From contig JAOPKE010000003.1 in the NCBI GenBank assembly GCA_025517465.1, positions 310,001 through 374,000 of the forward strand: a stretch of 64,000 bases of DNA. Direction: 5' to 3'. Source of the stretch: Halobacteria archaeon HArc-gm2. GTDB lineage: Archaea > Halobacteriota > Halobacteria > Halobacteriales > Haloarculaceae. A model generated the notes under the pieces. It made no database searches, was not told the DNA's origin, and was given only the letters and a program-made list of their open reading frames with translations. Made by a program: the position numbers and the translations under genes. Each line of letters starts with the position of its first letter. The stretch's first letter is position 1. Positions 32,672 through 45,781 of the stretch are shown here, in pieces.

Positions 32672-34081
32672 TTACAGGTCGCCTTCCAGGCTTTTCAGGT
32701 TCGAGTGGAGCGTGCTCCCGGCGTCGTAGGGGTCTGTCTCGCCGTAGGCGACCTCCTGCATCAGCGGGTAGAACTCCTGGCGCACCGGGCCCCAGGAGAT
32801 CTTCGCCAGCGCGCGCCCCGTCTCGAACACGTCGGTGAATGGCATCCAGTTCTCGCTCTCCAGGGTCGTCTCGACGTCCTCGTGGACCGGCGTGACGTAG
32901 TTGCCCGGGGAGTGGGACTTCTGCTGTTCCATCACCGTGGGGCTACACCGGGAGGCGACGGCCTCGAATCCGAGGTCGCCGTTCTCGGAGTTGGCGTTCA
33001 CCATGACCGGTTTGACCTCGAGGTAGGTCGCGCGCTCCCCGCCCTCGGCGTAGGGGAGGTGAGCCACGGCCGTGTTCTCGTCCAGAACCTCCGAGGCCGC
33101 ATCGGAGTCGTCGATCTCCGGACCGCTCGTCCAGCCGCGGATCCACGGGCCGCACTCGATCATCGCGAAGTTGCCGTTGATGTACCCGGGGTCGTTGACC
33201 TGCCAGCCGGTCCCCAGCTGGTCGGGGTCGGCGATGGGATCGTCGCTCGCCCACACCTGGTGGTAGTACTTGTCGAAGACGAGGCCCAGCGTGTCCGCGT
33301 CGACGTTCAGCGTCCAGCCGTCCCCGTCAGTCGCGTAGAGGTTCTCCGTGTGCTGGTAGACGTGGGACATCCACTCCTGGAACGCGCGGACGCCGCCGTC
33401 CTTGGTGCAGTTGTGGAACGGCGTGAGGTCGGTCTCGGACTTGATCAACCGGCCGACCTCCAGGAACTCGTCCGCTGTCTCGGGCGGATCCTGTCCCAGT
33501 TCCTCGAAGACGTCGCGGCGGTAGATCATCGCCCGTCCGTTCCCGGTGTAGGGGAGCGCGTACAGTTCGCCCTGGTACGACATCGCCTCGATCGTGCTAT
33601 CGACGTAGCCGTCGTACCACTCGAGGGCCTCGGCCTCGTCCCCGATGGGTTCGATGAGGTCCGCCTCGATGTACTCGGTGAGGTGCGAGAGGACGCCCTC
33701 CACGGAGTCGGGATCCCCCGAACGAGCGCCCGTGAGGTACGCCGAGCGCATGTCCTCGTACGTGTAGTCGGTTATCTGGACCTGCTCGCCGGTGCGCTCC
33801 TCGAAGAAGTTCTGGATGTTCGAGATCGCAGTATCGAGGTCCTCCTCGTCGGAGGGGAGGCCGGCGTCCCAGTGGAGCACGTCGGCGCCGGATCCACCGT
33901 CACCATCGTCGCCTCCCCCGGTCTCTGTCCCGAGACTATCCCCGCCTCCGTCGCCGTCTCCTTCCAGGCTACCACCGTCTCCGCCGTCGCCACTACACCC
34001 GGCCAGGGCGATACCAGCGCCCAGGCCGATGCTCTGTACGAGTTTTCGTCGCCGAAGGCTGTCTGGACTGCTGTCTGGCAT
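32672..34081 (-). CDS. Sugar ABC transporter substrate-binding lipoprotein (Tat)
   Basis: Starting at ATG 34081 gives 469 residues; the frame stays open to 35197 but that part is antisense to a glycosidase. The N-terminus has a twin-arginine signal (SLRRRKLVQSIG) and lipobox ALAGC, followed by an acidic Gly/Asp linker, so it is exported folded and lipid-anchored, as usual in haloarchaea. The mature protein shows family 1 binding-protein features: VLHWDAGLPSDEEDLDTAI, YALPYTGNGRAMIYRRDVFEELG, PETADEFLEVGRLI and FAMIECGPWIRGW. It heads the importer operon. Confidence 0.9.
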   Translation of the reverse strand: MPDSSPDSLRRRKLVQSIGLGAGIALAGCSGDGGDGGSLEGDGDGGGDSLGTETGGGDDGDGGSGADVLHWDAGLPSDEEDLDTAISNIQNFFEERTGEQVQITDYTYEDMRSAYLTGARSGDPDSVEGVLSHLTEYIEADLIEPIGDEAEALEWYDGYVDSTIEAMSYQGELYALPYTGNGRAMIYRRDVFEELGQDPPETADEFLEVGRLIKSETDLTPFHNCTKDGGVRAFQEWMSHVYQHTENLYATDGDGWTLNVDADTLGLVFDKYYHQVWASDDPIADPDQLGTGWQVNDPGYINGNFAMIECGPWIRGWTSGPEIDDSDAASEVLDENTAVAHLPYAEGGERATYLEVKPVMVNANSENGDLGFEAVASRCSPTVMEQQKSHSPGNYVTPVHEDVETTLESENWMPFTDVFETGRALAKISWGPVRQEFYPLMQEVAYGETDPYDAGSTLHSNLKSLEGDL

Positions 34082-34107
34082 TGCTTCCCATTGACAGTCG
34101 TGAAGGA

Positions 34108-34122
34108 TAAGTATATATATTT
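34108..34122 (-). promoter_or_regulatory. Promoter (TATA) of the sugar-binding protein operon
   Basis: On the minus strand TGGAAATATATATAC lies about 27-42 bases before ATG 34081. It resembles the promoter of the GH43 gene at 62.8 kb (TGGAAAATATATATC). The intergenic region is shared with the divergent glycosidase gene. Confidence 0.65.
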
Positions 34123-34170
34123 CCATTAGTTTCCTGACAATACTGTCCGGAACCGGCGTCCGCTGCCCAG

Positions 34171-34198
34171 CGTCGCGGTAGCGACGAGCGCACTCGTC
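34171..34198. promoter_or_regulatory. Nested inverted repeats between divergent sugar genes, possible operator
   Basis: CGTCGC-GGTA-GCGACG (34171-34186) overlaps GACGAG-CGCA-CTCGTC (34183-34198). Two mutually exclusive stems, or two protein-binding sites, sit between the TATA boxes of the binding-protein operon and the glycosidase gene. Binding protein unknown. Confidence 0.35.
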
Positions 34199-34207
34199 CC
34201 GGCCACC

Positions 34208-34219
34208 GGTATATTTATC
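34208..34219 (+). promoter_or_regulatory. TATA box of the GH4 gene at 34244
   Basis: GGTATATTTATC lies 25-36 bases before ATG 34244, a strong haloarchaeal TATA element for a near-leaderless transcript. Confidence 0.65.
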
Positions 34220-34243
34220 CAGCGAACGCCACTGTGTCGACGC

Positions 34244-35551
34244 ATGCCGAAGATCACCTTCATCGGTGCGGGTAGCATGGTGTTCGCCACGACGCTCGTC
34301 GGCGACGTCCTCTCGTTCGACGAACTGCAGGACAGCGAGATCGCGTTGATGGACATCGACGAGCACCGCCTCGAACAGACCGCGCGGGTCGCGGAGTCGA
34401 TGGTCGACAACGCCGGCCTGGACGCGACTGTCGAGTCGACCACGGACCGCGTCGAGGCCCTGGAGGACGCCGACTACGTGCTCAACATGATCAACGTGGG
34501 CGACACCGAGCCCTTCGAGAACGAGATCCGCATTCCGGAGAAGTACGGCGTGAAGCAGGCCATCGGCGACACCATCGGGCCGGGCGGCATCTTCCGGGCC
34601 CTGCGGACCATCCCGACGATGCTCGACATCGCGAACGACGTGGAGGAGGTGTGTCCCGACGCCCTCTTCCTGAACTACACGAACCCGATGTCGATCCTCT
34701 GCCAGACGCTGTACGACGCCACGGACGTCGAGACGGTCGGCCTCTGTCACAGCGTCCCCCACACCGCAGAGGCCATCGCCGACTACGTCGACGTCCCGCA
34801 GGACGAACTCGACTACTGGGTGGCTGGCATCAACCACGTCGCCTGGTTCCTCGAGGCCGAACACGACGGCGAGAGCGTCTATCCCGCGCTCCGCGAGGCG
34901 ATGGACGACCCCGACATCTACGAGCGGGACACCGTCCGCTTCGAGATGATGCGACACTTCGGCTACTTCCCGACGGAGTCCTCCCACCACATGTCCGAGT
35001 ACGTCCCCTACTTCCGGACCGACGAGGCGACCATCGCGGAGATGACGGGAACGGACTACGCCGAGCGCATGGAGACCGCCACCTACCTCGAGGGCTGGAA
35101 AGAGCGGTCGGCCCAGCGCGACGACCCCGACCTGGACGTCGACCTCGATTCGGTCGCGCCGGAGCGTTCCGAGGAGTACGCCTCCCGCATCATCCACGCC
35201 GTCGAGACCGACACGCCCCGGCGGATGAACCTCAACGTCTCGAACGAGACGAACGCCATCGCGAACCTCCCAGAGGACGTCTGCGTCGAGGTGCCCGTCC
35301 TCGTCGACGGCACGGGCGTCAACCCGTGTTCCGTGGGCGAACTACCCACCGAGATCGCCCACTTCCCGCGCCAGCACGCGTCCGTCCACCGCCTCGTCGT
35401 CGAGGGCGCACTGGAGCACGACCGCGAGAAGATCCACCGGGCGGTCAAACTCGACCCGCTGACGGCCGCGGCCTGTACGCTCGACGAGATCCACGAGATG
35501 ACCGAGGAACTGCTCGAGGCGAACGAGGAGTACCTGCCGCGGCTGGAGTGA
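34244..35551 (+). CDS. Glycoside hydrolase family 4 (alpha-galactosidase/alpha-glucosidase type), paralogue 1
   Basis: The 435-residue protein belongs to the NAD- and Mn-dependent GH4 glycosidases, which cleave via oxidation at C3 and elimination. Visible: NAD-binding ITFIGAGSMVFA (4-15), ALMDIDEHRL, NYTNPMS, the metal Cys in GLCHSVPH and metal His in INHVAWF, and the C-terminal VKLDPLTAAACTLDEI. The CHSV form resembles alpha-galactosidase MelA/LplD-type members rather than phospho-glycosidases, but specificity is inferred. Divergent from the importer operon and homologous to the gene at 36.9 kb. Confidence 0.88.
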   Translation: MPKITFIGAGSMVFATTLVGDVLSFDELQDSEIALMDIDEHRLEQTARVAESMVDNAGLDATVESTTDRVEALEDADYVLNMINVGDTEPFENEIRIPEKYGVKQAIGDTIGPGGIFRALRTIPTMLDIANDVEEVCPDALFLNYTNPMSILCQTLYDATDVETVGLCHSVPHTAEAIADYVDVPQDELDYWVAGINHVAWFLEAEHDGESVYPALREAMDDPDIYERDTVRFEMMRHFGYFPTESSHHMSEYVPYFRTDEATIAEMTGTDYAERMETATYLEGWKERSAQRDDPDLDVDLDSVAPERSEEYASRIIHAVETDTPRRMNLNVSNETNAIANLPEDVCVEVPVLVDGTGVNPCSVGELPTEIAHFPRQHASVHRLVVEGALEHDREKIHRAVKLDPLTAAACTLDEIHEMTEELLEANEEYLPRLE

Positions 35552-35589
35552 CGACCGCGCGTCTGGAGTGACAATCCGGTTCGCGAGCG

Positions 35590-36765
35590 TTACTCGGCTA
35601 CTTCTGCGCCCGTCCCCGTCTCGACGCCGGTCAGCGTCCCGAAGTCGTCGACCTCCGGCGGCGTCCGGTTCCTGACGGCCTCGCCCGTGTCGCCGTCGAA
35701 GAGGTGGATATTCTCCTGCGGGAAGGTGACGTGGATGGTCCGGCCGGCCTCCAGCACGATGTCGCCCTCGAGCGTCGCCGTGTACTGCTGGCCGCCGACG
35801 TTCAGGTAGACGTAGGTGACGTCACCGAGTGGCTCGGTGACCTCGACCTCGGCCGGAATCGCGTTGCGGGTGTCGGCCGGAACGGCCTCGACGTCCTCCG
35901 GTCGGATGCCCAGGGTGAAACGGTCGCCCGCGCCCTCGACGTCCGCGTAGACGTCGTCGTCGAGTTCGTACTCGAACGTCTCGTTGACCAGCGTCGGCGA
36001 GCCCGTCGCGTCCAGTTCCAGTTCGAAGAAGTTCATCGACGGCGAGCCGATGAAACTGGCGACGAAGCGATTCGCGGGCTCGTGGTAACACTCCAGGGGC
36101 GTCCCGAGTTGCTGGAGCTGGCCCTCGTTGAGGACGGCGATGCGGTCGGACATCGTCATGGCCTCCGTCTGGTCGTGAGTGACGTAGACGGTCGTGACGC
36201 CGAACTCCTGCTGGAGCGACTGCAACTCGGTGCGCATCTGCGTCCGGAGCTTCGCGTCGAGGTTGGAGAGGGGCTCGTCCATCAGGAACACTTCCGGTTC
36301 GCGGACGATGGCGCGGCCGAGGGCGACGCGCTGTTGCTGCCCGCCGGAGAGGTCGCCCGGCTTCTTCCCCAGCAGGTCCTCGATCCCCATCATCGCGGCG
36401 ACCTCCTCGACCCGCTCGTCGATCTCTTCCTTCGAGAGGTCGGTCGCCATCTTGAGCCCGAAGGCCATGTTGCCCCTGGCAGTCTTGTGGGGATACAGCG
36501 CGTAGTTCTGGAACACCATCGCCATGTCGCGGTTCTTCGGCTTGTTGTCCGTGACGTCGTTCCCGTCGACGAGAATGTCGCCCTGGGTCGGCGTCTCCAG
36601 GCCGGCGATGCAGCGGAGCGTCGTCGACTTCCCACAACCCGACGGCCCGACGAGGACGATCAGCTCACCGTCCTCGATCTCCGCCTCGAAGTCGTCGACC
36701 GCGACGATGTCGCCACTGTCGTCGTTGAATACCTTCGTCAGGTTGCGAATCTCTAGCTCGCCCAT
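35590..36765 (-). CDS. ugpC: Sugar ABC transporter ATP-binding protein (MalK/UgpC-type)
   Basis: The 391-residue protein has Walker A GPSGCGKSTT (38-47), Q-loop in FQNYALYPH, signature LSGGQQQR, Walker B VFLMDEPLSNLD, switch His in VTHDQTEAM, and the C-terminal OB/TOBE regulatory domain (LGIRPEDV, PLGDVTYVYLNVG). Such ATPases often serve several CUT1 importers. It faces the GH4 gene tail to tail and is flanked by both GH4 paralogues. Its own TATA-like box (AGGTTTATCA) lies about 25-35 bases upstream. Confidence 0.93.
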   Translation of the reverse strand: MGELEIRNLTKVFNDDSGDIVAVDDFEAEIEDGELIVLVGPSGCGKSTTLRCIAGLETPTQGDILVDGNDVTDNKPKNRDMAMVFQNYALYPHKTARGNMAFGLKMATDLSKEEIDERVEEVAAMMGIEDLLGKKPGDLSGGQQQRVALGRAIVREPEVFLMDEPLSNLDAKLRTQMRTELQSLQQEFGVTTVYVTHDQTEAMTMSDRIAVLNEGQLQQLGTPLECYHEPANRFVASFIGSPSMNFFELELDATGSPTLVNETFEYELDDDVYADVEGAGDRFTLGIRPEDVEAVPADTRNAIPAEVEVTEPLGDVTYVYLNVGGQQYTATLEGDIVLEAGRTIHVTFPQENIHLFDGDTGEAVRNRTPPEVDDFGTLTGVETGTGAEVAE

Positions 36766-36787
36766 AGTCGATGATGTAGGATGACGA

Positions 36788-36799
36788 TGATAAACCTTT
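36788..36799 (-). promoter_or_regulatory. TATA-like box of the sugar ATPase gene
   Basis: Minus strand AAAGGTTTATCA ends about 24 bases before the ATG at 36765. Confidence 0.5.
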
Positions 36800-36860
36800 C
36801 CGCAGTGGGACGGAGTAACACGCCACGCCAGGTGCGGAGCCGGGGACCGGTCCGCGACGG

Positions 36861-38210
36861 CTAGACCGACGAAGAAGCGGTGCGGGGTGCCTCGACGAGT
36901 TCGTCCGGGAGGTAGTCGGCGTTTGCCGCGAGCAGGTCGTCGACCATGTCGTCGATCTCGGAGAGCGTGCAGGTGGCCGAGGTCAGCGGGTCCAGTTTCA
37001 CCGCCTGCCGGAGCGCGTTCTGGTCGTGTTCGAGGGCCGCCTTCACCGCGAAGCGCTGGACGCTCGTGTTCGTGCGGTCGAGCGCCACCAGCTGGGCGGG
37101 GAGTTCGCCGACGGAGCAGGGGTGGACGCCCTGGCCGTCGACGAGACAGGGCACCTCGACGCAGGTGTCGTTCCCGAGGTTCGCGATGGCGCCCGCGTCG
37201 TTACGGACGTTGATGTTCATCCGACGCTGCTCGCCGGTCTCCATCGAGTGGACGATGCGCGAGCTGTACTCCTCGGAGCGCTCTATCTCCGGGTCGATGT
37301 CGTCGGCCGTCATCTCGCGGGCCTCCTGCTGGTACTCGCACCAGTGCTCGAAGTACCGGCCCGTGGGCATCCAGTCGACGAAGTAGTCCTCGAACTCCTC
37401 GTCGACGGTGTAGGCCTCGATGGTCTCCTCGTCGGTCCGGAAGTACGGCACGTACTCGGACATGTGGTTGCTCGACTCCGTGACGAACGCGCCGAAGTGC
37501 CGGAGGATGTCGAACCGGACGTTGTCACGCTTGTACGTCTCCGGGTCGTCGGCCGCCTCGTACAGCGCCGGATAGATGCTCTCGCCGTCGTGTTCGGCCT
37601 CGAGGAACCACGCCATGTGGTTGATGCCCGCGACCCAGTAGTCCAGTTCCTCGCGCGGAACGTCCGCGTAGTCGGCGACGGCCTGCGCGGTGTGCTGGAC
37701 GCTGTGACAGAGGCCGACGACGTCGACGTCGGTGGCCTCGTCGACGGCCCAGCACAGCATCGCCATCGGGTTGGTGTAGTTGAGCAAGAGTGCGTCCGGG
37801 CAGAGTTCCTCCATGTCGCGGGCCAGGTCCAGCACGACGGGCGCGGTCCGCAGGAAGCGGAAGACGCCACCGGGGCCGAGCGTGTCGCCGACGGCCTGGT
37901 TCACGCCGTACTCCTGGGGGATGCGGATCTCGTTCTCGAAGGGCTCCCGGCCGCCGACGTGGATCATGTTCAGCACGTAGTCGGCGCCGTCCAGGGCCTC
38001 CCGCCGGTCGGTCGTGGTCTCGATGGTCGCGTCGACGTCGTTGTGTTCGACCATCTCCCGTCCAGCCGTCGCGACCCTGTCGAGTCGCGCCTCGTCGATG
38101 TCCATCAGGGCGATCGTACTCCCCTGGAGCTCCGGGTACGAGAGCACGTCACCCATCAGGTTGCGAGCGAAGACGATACTGCCGGCGCCAACGAAGGCAA
38201 TCTTCGGCAT
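36861..38210 (-). CDS. Glycoside hydrolase family 4, paralogue 2
   Basis: The 449-residue protein is colinear with the GH4 protein at 34.2 kb: IAFVGAGSIVFA, ALMDIDEARL, NYTNPMA, GLCHSVQH, GINHMAWF, SEYVPYFRTDEET and VKLDPLTSATCTLSEI. NAD and Mn2+ use and retained metal ligands (Cys, His) follow from the family. It carries a different insertion near residues 270-300 (EYQQEAREMT), so substrate may differ. It is transcribed opposite to paralogue 1; a TATA-like GATTTATC (38231-38241) precedes it. Confidence 0.88.
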   Translation of the reverse strand: MPKIAFVGAGSIVFARNLMGDVLSYPELQGSTIALMDIDEARLDRVATAGREMVEHNDVDATIETTTDRREALDGADYVLNMIHVGGREPFENEIRIPQEYGVNQAVGDTLGPGGVFRFLRTAPVVLDLARDMEELCPDALLLNYTNPMAMLCWAVDEATDVDVVGLCHSVQHTAQAVADYADVPREELDYWVAGINHMAWFLEAEHDGESIYPALYEAADDPETYKRDNVRFDILRHFGAFVTESSNHMSEYVPYFRTDEETIEAYTVDEEFEDYFVDWMPTGRYFEHWCEYQQEAREMTADDIDPEIERSEEYSSRIVHSMETGEQRRMNINVRNDAGAIANLGNDTCVEVPCLVDGQGVHPCSVGELPAQLVALDRTNTSVQRFAVKAALEHDQNALRQAVKLDPLTSATCTLSEIDDMVDDLLAANADYLPDELVEAPRTASSSV

Positions 38211-38230
38211 GGCTGAAGATTACCTGTCGA

Positions 38231-38241
38231 ACAGATAAATC
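38231..38241 (-). promoter_or_regulatory. TATA-like box of GH4 paralogue 2
   Basis: Minus strand TGATTTATCTG lies about 21-31 bases before ATG 38210. Confidence 0.5.
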
Positions 38242-38403
38242 ATGGGGACGACCCGCACGGACGCCACCCCGGTGACGGGGGGAACGGAAGCGACCGGGGC
38301 GGAACGCCGAGCCGGAGGCAGCACGTACCGGCCATTCTCGGCACTGACAGCGCGGGTAATCGCCGCGTACCGCCCACCTGCCGCGGGCAGAAGCGAGTTC
38401 GGA

Positions 38404-39165
38404 TCAGCTCGCGTCAGCCGCATCGAGGACCGCGGCCATCGCCTCGTCCGGGTCGCCGGTCGGCGAGAACTCGCAGCCGACGTAGCCGTCGTAGCCGGCG
38501 GCGTCGATGGCGTCGAAGACGTTCGCGTAGTTCAGTTCGCCCGTCCCGGGTTCGTGACGGCCCGGGACGTCGGCGACGTGGACGTGACCGATGTCGTCGA
38601 CGTTCTCGGTGATCGTATCGGTGACGTTGCCCTCCGTTATCTGCTGGTGGTAGACGTCGTAGAGGAGCGTCACGGCATCCGAACCGACCTCGTCGACTAT
38701 CTCGAACCCTTCCTCGCTCGTGGTCAGGTAGTAACCCGGGTGGTCGACCGTGGTGTTGAGCGGTTCCAGCGCGATAGTGACGCCCGCGTCCTCGGCGTCC
38801 GGAGCCACCCGCGAGAGCACCTCGACGACGTTGTCGTGCTGGACCTGGCGGTCCAGACCGTCCTGGTCCGGACCGGTCGTGGCGATGAGCGTGGGGATTC
38901 CCAGGTCGGCCGCCGTCTCGATCGACTCGCGGATCGTCTCGACGGCGTCGTCGGCCGCCGCGGGGTCGGTCAGGTCCCCGCCGGCGACGCAGGCGACGAC
39001 GTCGACGCCCGCCGCGTCCGCCGCGGTCCCGATGGCGTCGAGGTCCTTCTCGCGCCAGTCCCAGAACTCGACGGCGTCGACGCCGGCGTCGGCGGTCCGG
39101 CGGATCCGCTCGTGGAACGGCTCGTCGTCGTACACCATCTCGATACAGACCGAGAGGTCGACCAT
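38404..39165 (-). CDS. Hydroxypyruvate isomerase-like sugar isomerase/epimerase (TIM barrel)
   Basis: The 253-residue protein is an AP-endonuclease-2/xylose-isomerase-like barrel. Motifs with metal ligands: GVDAVEFWDWREKD, IALEPLNTTVDHPGYYL (Glu), LLYDVYHQQI (Asp, His), HVHVADVPGRHEPGTGELNY and GYVGCEFSP (Glu). This is the Hyi pattern; reported members isomerise hydroxypyruvate or epimerise keto-sugars. Its ATG directly abuts the stop of the oxidoreductase gene upstream, with GGAGGAG as ribosome binding site inside that gene, so the two proteins probably act in one pathway. Confidence 0.82.
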   Translation of the reverse strand: MVDLSVCIEMVYDDEPFHERIRRTADAGVDAVEFWDWREKDLDAIGTAADAAGVDVVACVAGGDLTDPAAADDAVETIRESIETAADLGIPTLIATTGPDQDGLDRQVQHDNVVEVLSRVAPDAEDAGVTIALEPLNTTVDHPGYYLTTSEEGFEIVDEVGSDAVTLLYDVYHQQITEGNVTDTITENVDDIGHVHVADVPGRHEPGTGELNYANVFDAIDAAGYDGYVGCEFSPTGDPDEAMAAVLDAADAS

Positions 39166-43556
<4,391 letters not shown>

Positions 43557-43677
43557 TTTCGGGAACTACCGGGCCGTCTCAGTAACGAAAATCGGGGTAG
43601 TCGATGCGTACTCGCGAACCGCGCTGTCGAACCGCGCTGTCGAAAAATCGGCCGGGACCGGAGCCACTGGCCCGGGT

Positions 43678-44832
43678 CTACCACTCGGCGACGCTACCGT
43701 CCTGGTGTCGCCAGACGGGGTTGTGCCAGTTCACCGTCTTCTCTGACTGTTCGCGGACGTGGTCCTCGTTGATCTCGATGCCGAGCCCCGGGTTGTCGGG
43801 GATCGTCACGTAGCCGTCGTCGTACTCGAAGACGGAGGGGTCGGCGAGGTACTCGAGGACGTCGCCGGTGTCGTTGTAGTGGATGTTCAGGCTCTGCTCC
43901 TGGATGAGGGCGTTGGGCGAGCAGGCGTCGACCTGCAGACAGGAGGCGAGCGCGACCGGGCCGAGCGGACAGTGGGGCGCCAGCGCGACGTCGTAGGCCT
44001 CGGCCATCGCGGCGATCTTCTTCACTTCCGTGATCCCGCCCGCGTGGGACAGGTCGGGCTGGATCACGTCGACGGAGCCGTTCTCGAAGATCTGCTTGAA
44101 GTCCCAGCGGGAGTACATCCGCTCGCCGGTGGCGATGGGCGTCGTCGTGTGCGCGGCGATCTGCGGGAGGGCGTCGTTGTGCTCGGGGAGGACCGGTTCC
44201 TCGATGAACATCGGGTCGTACGGTTCGAGCGCCGCGGCCAGGCGCTTGGCCATCGGCTTCGTGACGCGCCCGTGGAAGTCGACGCCGATGTCGATCTCGT
44301 CGCCGACGGCCTCGCGGACCTCACATAGGCGGTTGACCGCCGCGTCGACCGTCGCCGGGTCGTCGACGCGCTCGACCTCGGCGGTGGCGTTCATCTTCAG
44401 CGCGGTGAAGCCGGCCTCGACCTTCGTCTCGGCCTGGTCGGCCACCTCCGAGGGGCGGTCGCCGCCGATCCACTGGTAGACGCGGATCCGGTCACGAGCG
44501 GGGCCGCCCAGCAGGTCGTGAACCGGCGCGCCCAGTTGCTTCCCTTTGATGTCCCAGAGCGCCTGGTCGATGCCCGCGATGGCGCTCATCAGGACGGGTC
44601 CGCCGCGGTAGAATCCCCCGCGGTACATCGTCTGCCAGTGGTCCTCGATCCGCGTCGGGTCCTCACCGAGCAGGTAGGTGTCCATCAGCTCCTCGACGGC
44701 CGCGCGAACCGTGTGGGCGCGGCCCTCGACGACGGGTTCGCCCCAGCCGATCGTTCCGTCGGCCGTCTCGACCCGGAGCATGAGCCAGCGTGGCGGCACT
44801 TCGAACAGTTCGTAGTCGACGATATGAGTCAT
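43678..44832 (-). CDS. dgoD: D-galactonate dehydratase (enolase superfamily)
   Basis: The 384-residue protein closely follows E. coli DgoD (382): RVYQWIGGDRPSEV, IDIGVDFHGRV with metal Asp, FIEEPVLPEHND, ATGERMYSRWDFK, IQPDLSHAGGITE, the catalytic His in APHCPLGP, LQEQSLNIHYN and the C-terminal NPVWRHQDGSVAEW. It dehydrates D-galactonate to 2-keto-3-deoxygalactonate. ATG 44832 gives the family length; the frame to 44985 lies upstream of its promoter. Divergent from the IclR regulator, which probably controls it. Confidence 0.92.
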   Translation of the reverse strand: MTHIVDYELFEVPPRWLMLRVETADGTIGWGEPVVEGRAHTVRAAVEELMDTYLLGEDPTRIEDHWQTMYRGGFYRGGPVLMSAIAGIDQALWDIKGKQLGAPVHDLLGGPARDRIRVYQWIGGDRPSEVADQAETKVEAGFTALKMNATAEVERVDDPATVDAAVNRLCEVREAVGDEIDIGVDFHGRVTKPMAKRLAAALEPYDPMFIEEPVLPEHNDALPQIAAHTTTPIATGERMYSRWDFKQIFENGSVDVIQPDLSHAGGITEVKKIAAMAEAYDVALAPHCPLGPVALASCLQVDACSPNALIQEQSLNIHYNDTGDVLEYLADPSVFEYDDGYVTIPDNPGLGIEINEDHVREQSEKTVNWHNPVWRHQDGSVAEW

Positions 44833-44869
44833 GTAGATGGCCTCGTATCTCACGTGTTTGCGCCAGGGG

Positions 44870-44880
44870 TGTTTAATAAT
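44870..44880 (-). promoter_or_regulatory. TATA box of dgoD
   Basis: Minus strand ATTATTAAACA lies about 38-48 bases before ATG 44832, leaving a short 5' leader. Confidence 0.55.
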
Positions 44881-44952
44881 TCCTGTGAGCGCAGCACGCG
44901 TCGGCGTCTGCCGAACTGGCGTGGCCTGGCCGACGTCGACGGCGCCGGTGCA

Positions 44953-45003
44953 GTAAACGGCCCGGGGCCACCGCCGGCCGTTCACTCACAGTAAACGGTT
45001 TAC
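44953..45003. promoter_or_regulatory. Palindromic operator pair for the IclR regulator
   Basis: GTAAACGGTTTAC (44991-45003) is a perfect 13-base palindrome 22 bases before the iclR ATG, at the place where its promoter should be; the half site GTAAACGG recurs at 44953-44960, 38 bases upstream. The sites lie between the dgoD and iclR promoters, which fits autoregulation and control of dgoD. Which protein binds is inferred. Confidence 0.6.
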
Positions 45004-45025
45004 GGGCCCGCTTCGTACGCCGGGT

Positions 45026-45781
45026 ATGGCCGACAGTGTCCCGCGGGTGAAGGCGACGGAGACGAGTTTCCGGATCATCGAACTCCTGGACGAGCGGCAG
45101 GGGGCCGGCGTGAGCGAACTCGCCCGGGAGGTCGACATCTCCAAGAGCGCGGTGTACAAGCACGTCAAGACGCTCGAACGGCTCGGCTACCTCGTCCGGG
45201 AAGGCGACGACTACTTCCCGAGCAACAGGTTTCTCGATCTCGGACGGGGGGCGCGTGGTCGGCTCCCGGTCGAGGCGATCCGGCGAGTCATCGGCGACCT
45301 CGCGGAGACGACCGGCCACACGTCGAGTTTCATCGCCCACGAAGACGACCGCGGCGTCTACGCCCTCCGCATCGGGTCCGTCGACGCGGCGGGCGACCTC
45401 AGCGAGGGCGACGTCGCGCCGCTGCACGCGACGGCCGGCGGCAAGGCCATCCTCGCCGCCCTCCCGGCCGACGAACGGGCGGATATCGTCGAGCGAACCG
45501 GACTCGAAGCCTACACCGAGAAGACGATCACCGACGAGCGTGCACTGGAGCGGGAACTGCGGTCCGTCCGCGACCAGCGGGTCGCTTTCGACCGCGAGGA
45601 GTTCATCGACGGCCACCAGTGCGTCGCCTCACCCGTCGTCGACGGCGACGGCGAGCCCGTCGGTGCGGTCAGCGTCACCGGGAACATCCACCACATGTCC
45701 GGCAAACGGCTCGAAGAGGACGTGACGGGACTGGTGACCAGCGCCGCGAAGTCGATCGAGAACGCCCTCCTCTCCGCGTAG
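45026..45781 (+). CDS. IclR-family transcriptional regulator
   Basis: The 251-residue protein has an N-terminal winged HTH (about 10-70: SFRIIELLDERQGAGVSELAREVDISKSAVYKHVKTLERLGYL) and the IclR effector domain (LPVEAIRRVIGDLAETTGHTSSF, LHATAGGKAILAALP, GHQCVASPVVDGDGEPVGAVSVTG). Members bind small organic or sugar acids. It is divergent from dgoD with 193 bases between, containing a clear palindrome, so galactonate or its dehydration product is a reasonable inferred signal. Confidence 0.88.
   Translation: MADSVPRVKATETSFRIIELLDERQGAGVSELAREVDISKSAVYKHVKTLERLGYLVREGDDYFPSNRFLDLGRGARGRLPVEAIRRVIGDLAETTGHTSSFIAHEDDRGVYALRIGSVDAAGDLSEGDVAPLHATAGGKAILAALPADERADIVERTGLEAYTEKTITDERALERELRSVRDQRVAFDREEFIDGHQCVASPVVDGDGEPVGAVSVTGNIHHMSGKRLEEDVTGLVTSAAKSIENALLSA

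Noticed and set aside
34082-35197. Minus-strand extension of the sugar-binding protein frame
   Set aside because: It is antisense to a GH4 gene with perfect family motifs; the Tat signal and promoter place the start at 34081.
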